Below the pieces are notes generated by a model. It was not told where the DNA came from. It worked only from the letters and a program-made list of their open reading frames with translations, and did not search any database. From the NCBI GenBank assembly GCA_964643005.1, contig CAZXQI010000143.1, positions 1 through 8,183 of the forward strand: a stretch of 8,183 nucleotides of DNA, written 5' to 3'. The DNA is from UBA6168 sp964643005. GTDB lineage: Bacteria > Bacteroidota > Bacteroidia > Chitinophagales > Saprospiraceae. The position numbers were made by a program, and so were the translations under genes. How positions within the stretch are numbered: the stretch's first letter is position 1; each line of letters begins with the position of its first letter. Below, piece by piece: positions 6,020-8,183 of the stretch.

Positions 6020-8047
6020 ATGAAAAAGCCCATCATTCTGACATTTCTATTGGCAGTCCTAATGGTTTTCAACCTGGAAGCACAGGACAAACTCAGTTGG
6101 CGAAAGCACGTCAAACTTGCTGACGAACTGTATAAAAAAGCTGAATATGCCGACGCCGGCGAGCACTATCGCGCCGCATATAAGCTGAAAACAAAAAAGA
6201 AAGAACTCGCCTACAAAGCCGGAGACTGCTTCTACATCATTCGGGATTACCGCAATGCAGCCGACGTCTGGAAAAACATCAGGGACGAGCAGGCTTATCC
6301 TATGATTGGACTGAGCTACGCCCGCAGCCTGAAGCAAAGCGGAAATTACGAAGCGGCAAGCAGCGAACTCGTCAACTTCCTGGGACACTACAACGGGGCG
6401 GACAAGGCGCTCGTCTCCAAAATTGTTCAAAATGAACTGCGAGGCTGCGAACTGGCGGCTCAGTTGGCTGTCAAAGGCGCCGACCCGGATATCATCGTAG
6501 ATCATTTGAATAATAATGTCAACACCTCAGAGACCGAGTTTGCTCCTTTCCCTTTCGGCGACGAGGCGCTTTATTTCTCCTCCACTATGGCCAAATGGGC
6601 TAAGATTTACCGCAGCATCAAATCAGATGGGGTTTGGGGCCCCGCTACGCTCATTGAAAATTTTCCCGTCATTGAAGACAATCATTTCTGCAATGGAACG
6701 CTGGCTCCCGATGGCTCCCGTTTTTATTTCACCATTTGTAAATCCGTAGAGAAATGGGGCGGACTGACTACTCAGTGTGAAATTTTCGCCACCAGAAAAA
6801 TCGGCAGAACCTGGACTGCTCCCGAGCGCCTACCCGACTATATCAACGAACAAAATGTCACCACCACCCATCCCCACGTCGTTCACGATGGAAATACGGA
6901 GATTCTCTATTTTTCCTCCAATCGCAACGGCGGTCTCGGCGGCATGGACATCTGGTACACGACCCGCGAGTTGAGCAGTACCGCCAACGACTTTACACTG
7001 CCCATCAATGCCGGCTCTCGAATCAACACGATCGGAGACGAGATAACGCCCTACTACGACAAAGCAGAGGGGCGACTCTATTTCTCATCCAATGGACAGG
7101 TATCTATCGGCGGCTATGATATTTTTTCGGCTAAAGGCGCCCGCTCCATGTGGGAAAATGCCGAAAACGTAGGCATGCCCCTAAACTCTCCCGCCGACGA
7201 TTTCTTCTTTATAAAAAGAACTTCGGGTAAAGGGGGCTTCTTAGTTTCCAACCGGACTTTTAAAATGGAGAAAATCTCCACCACGGACGAAGACATCTTT
7301 TCCTTTGAATATCAAAAGCCTGTAAATCAATACATTGCTAAAGGAGAAGTGTACAGCAAGGAGACCAGAAAAATATTGGACGACGCAGAGGTAGCCTTGT
7401 ATGAAATTGTAAATAATGGTCAGCGACGCTTCGTCTCAAAAATTATTTCAGCAGATGGCCAATACGAATTTGCCGTAGAGCCTTCCCGCAAATACTATAT
7501 CGAAGTACTCAAAGACGGGTTCTTCCCCTCTACACAGGAATTTGACACTTACGATTATGCCAACTATACGGACTTCGGAGTGCCCATCTACATGGAATCT
7601 TATGCCGACGTAGCAGGCGAAACGCCTGGGATTAAAGAAGATCTTCCCGACGAGAAGAAGAAAGTAGCGGTCAATGAAAAACAGGAGATTGCTCCGAATG
7701 AGCCGGCCAAACCCACAGAAACTCCAACTGCCGTCAAGCCGGCGACTCCTCCTTCAAATACAGCCAACGCAAACTCCCCACGAACCGAGGGAACTTACTA
7801 CAAGATTCAGCTTATCGCTTTGTCCAAAGCTGATCTCAAGCATCCCCGCTTCAACAAAGTCAAGGAAATGCGCCGCTTAGACACGGAATTTATACCCGAA
7901 AGAAAATTGTATCGCGTACTGTTGGCAGACTACAACACCGTAGAAGACGCCAAAGCCGTGCTGGGCGACATACGCAAACAAAATGATTTTAAAAGCGCAT
8001 TTATCGTCGAATACCAGGACGGACAGCGCATAGGTACGGTTGATTAA
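6020..8047 (+). CDS. Secreted TPR / PD40 propeller / CRD / SPOR-domain protein (PorE-like architecture)
   Basis: The 675-residue precursor begins with a signal peptide MKKPIILTFLLAVLMVFNLEAQ (1-22) that has no lipobox Cys, so it should be soluble in the periplasm. The ATG at 6020 is chosen for this signal; an upstream in-frame ATG at 5984 would add 12 residues. Residues about 25-155 are TPR-like helices (AEYADAGEHYRAAYKL, SGNYEAASSELVNF). Residues about 158-430 are a PD40/WD40-like propeller with repeated blades: EALYFSS (182-188), GSRFYFT (232-238), EILYFSSNRNGGLGGMDIWY (294-313), RLYFSSNGQVSIGGYDIFSA (352-371) and DEDIFSF (423-429). Residues about 437-525 form a carboxypeptidase-regulatory-like beta sandwich. 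A Pro/Glu/Lys/Thr-rich linker (530-590) leads to a C-terminal SPOR-like domain (about 592-667: YYKIQLIAL, YRVLLADYNTVEDAKAVL, SAFIVEY). The first three modules in this order recall PorE of the type IX secretion system, which ends in an OmpA-like domain instead. Anchoring to peptidoglycan through SPOR is inferred. Confidence 0.88.
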   Translation: MKKPIILTFLLAVLMVFNLEAQDKLSWRKHVKLADELYKKAEYADAGEHYRAAYKLKTKKKELAYKAGDCFYIIRDYRNAADVWKNIRDEQAYPMIGLSYARSLKQSGNYEAASSELVNFLGHYNGADKALVSKIVQNELRGCELAAQLAVKGADPDIIVDHLNNNVNTSETEFAPFPFGDEALYFSSTMAKWAKIYRSIKSDGVWGPATLIENFPVIEDNHFCNGTLAPDGSRFYFTICKSVEKWGGLTTQCEIFATRKIGRTWTAPERLPDYINEQNVTTTHPHVVHDGNTEILYFSSNRNGGLGGMDIWYTTRELSSTANDFTLPINAGSRINTIGDEITPYYDKAEGRLYFSSNGQVSIGGYDIFSAKGARSMWENAENVGMPLNSPADDFFFIKRTSGKGGFLVSNRTFKMEKISTTDEDIFSFEYQKPVNQYIAKGEVYSKETRKILDDAEVALYEIVNNGQRRFVSKIISADGQYEFAVEPSRKYYIEVLKDGFFPSTQEFDTYDYANYTDFGVPIYMESYADVAGETPGIKEDLPDEKKKVAVNEKQEIAPNEPAKPTETPTAVKPATPPSNTANANSPRTEGTYYKIQLIALSKADLKHPRFNKVKEMRRLDTEFIPERKLYRVLLADYNTVEDAKAVLGDIRKQNDFKSAFIVEYQDGQRIGTVD

Positions 8048-8063
8048 ATCCTCCGGGGCTTCA

Positions 8064-8078
8064 GGCGCCAAAGGCGCT
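8064..8078 (+). repeat. Small GC-rich hairpin after the SPOR gene
   Basis: GCGCC (8065-8069) and GGCGC (8073-8077) form a 5-bp stem with a 3-base loop, extendable by one G-T pair, 17 bases after the stop codon. It is followed by an A-rich stretch rather than a T-run, so it is an extra 3' stem ahead of the main terminator and not a terminator itself. Confidence 0.35.
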
Positions 8079-8085
8079 AAAAGAC

Positions 8086-8141
8086 AAAAAGGAAACGGGC
8101 TGGTCATTGATTGACCAGCCCGTTTCCTTTTTTATTTTTTT
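8086..8141 (+). terminator. Strong intrinsic terminator
   Basis: Bases 8086-8106 and 8112-8132 pair perfectly over 21 bp around a 5-base loop (TTGAT). The core is GGAAACGGGCTGGTCA, and the stem is followed by T-rich sequence to 8141. It lies 38 bases after the stop of the SPOR-domain gene. The left arm starts with an A-run, so the structure would also work on the minus strand for a convergent gene beyond the right edge. Confidence 0.93.
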
Positions 8142-8153
8142 AAAAAATGGCGT

Positions 8154-8183
8154 GGATGCGTCCCTCTGAGCATCCTTTTTTTT
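8154..8183 (+). terminator. Second, tandem intrinsic terminator at the right edge
   Basis: GGATGC (8154-8159) and GCATCC (8170-8175) form a perfect 6-bp stem with a 10-base loop, followed at once by eight T residues to the end of the window. It could back up the first terminator. The T-run may continue past the edge. Confidence 0.6.

Noticed and set aside
6059..6505. A 148-codon minus-strand frame opposite the SPOR-domain gene
   Set aside because: It is fully opposite the TPR region of a well-supported gene and has no known domain or start signal.

Overview
The window reads as chromosomal DNA from a Bacteroidota bacterium. The protein style resembles Saprospiria (Lewinella/Haliscomenobacter-like), but that finer placement is an inference. 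Supporting signs are the TAnnTTTG-type -7 boxes in place of E. coli-like promoters, weak or absent Shine-Dalgarno sequences, a secreted TPR / PD40 propeller / carboxypeptidase-regulatory-like protein of the kind found around the type IX secretion system, and Bacteroidota-style purN, hpt and pepA sequences. I see no mobile element, CRISPR array, tRNA or rRNA.

Layout. Five complete or partial genes on the minus strand fill 1-5129 and two plus-strand genes fill 5415-8047, with a divergent intergenic region at 5130-5414. In minus-strand transcription order: msrB, a predicted lipoprotein methionine-R-sulfoxide reductase (4614-5129); pepA, an M17 leucyl aminopeptidase (2862-4358); hpt, hypoxanthine phosphoribosyltransferase (2120-2659); suhB, an inositol-monophosphatase-family enzyme overlapping hpt by one base (1320-2120); a 119-residue coiled-coil protein (816-1175); and a protein that leaves the left edge (1-771) and looks like the N-terminal half of an OmpA-type protein with a longin/roadblock-like module. 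On the plus strand: purN, GAR transformylase (5415-5981), then a 675-residue secreted TPR-propeller-CRD-SPOR protein (6020-8047), closed by a very strong intrinsic terminator and a second one at the right edge.

How the genes work together. hpt (purine salvage), purN (de novo purine synthesis), suhB and pepA are housekeeping metabolism. msrB and the SPOR protein act in the envelope. The two left-hand genes look like a conserved pair that I recall, from memory only, from cyanobacterial genomes: a coiled-coil protein next to an OmpA-family protein. They are the least understood part of the window. The second point of interest is the 675-residue protein: it has the domain order of the type IX secretion protein PorE, but a SPOR domain stands where PorE carries its OmpA-like peptidoglycan-binding domain. 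Several short structured sites (an 18-base perfect palindrome in the divergent region, GC-rich hairpins just before the hpt and pepA starts) may be regulatory. No gene-free stretch exceeds 300 bases; the longest are 5130-5414 and 4359-4613.
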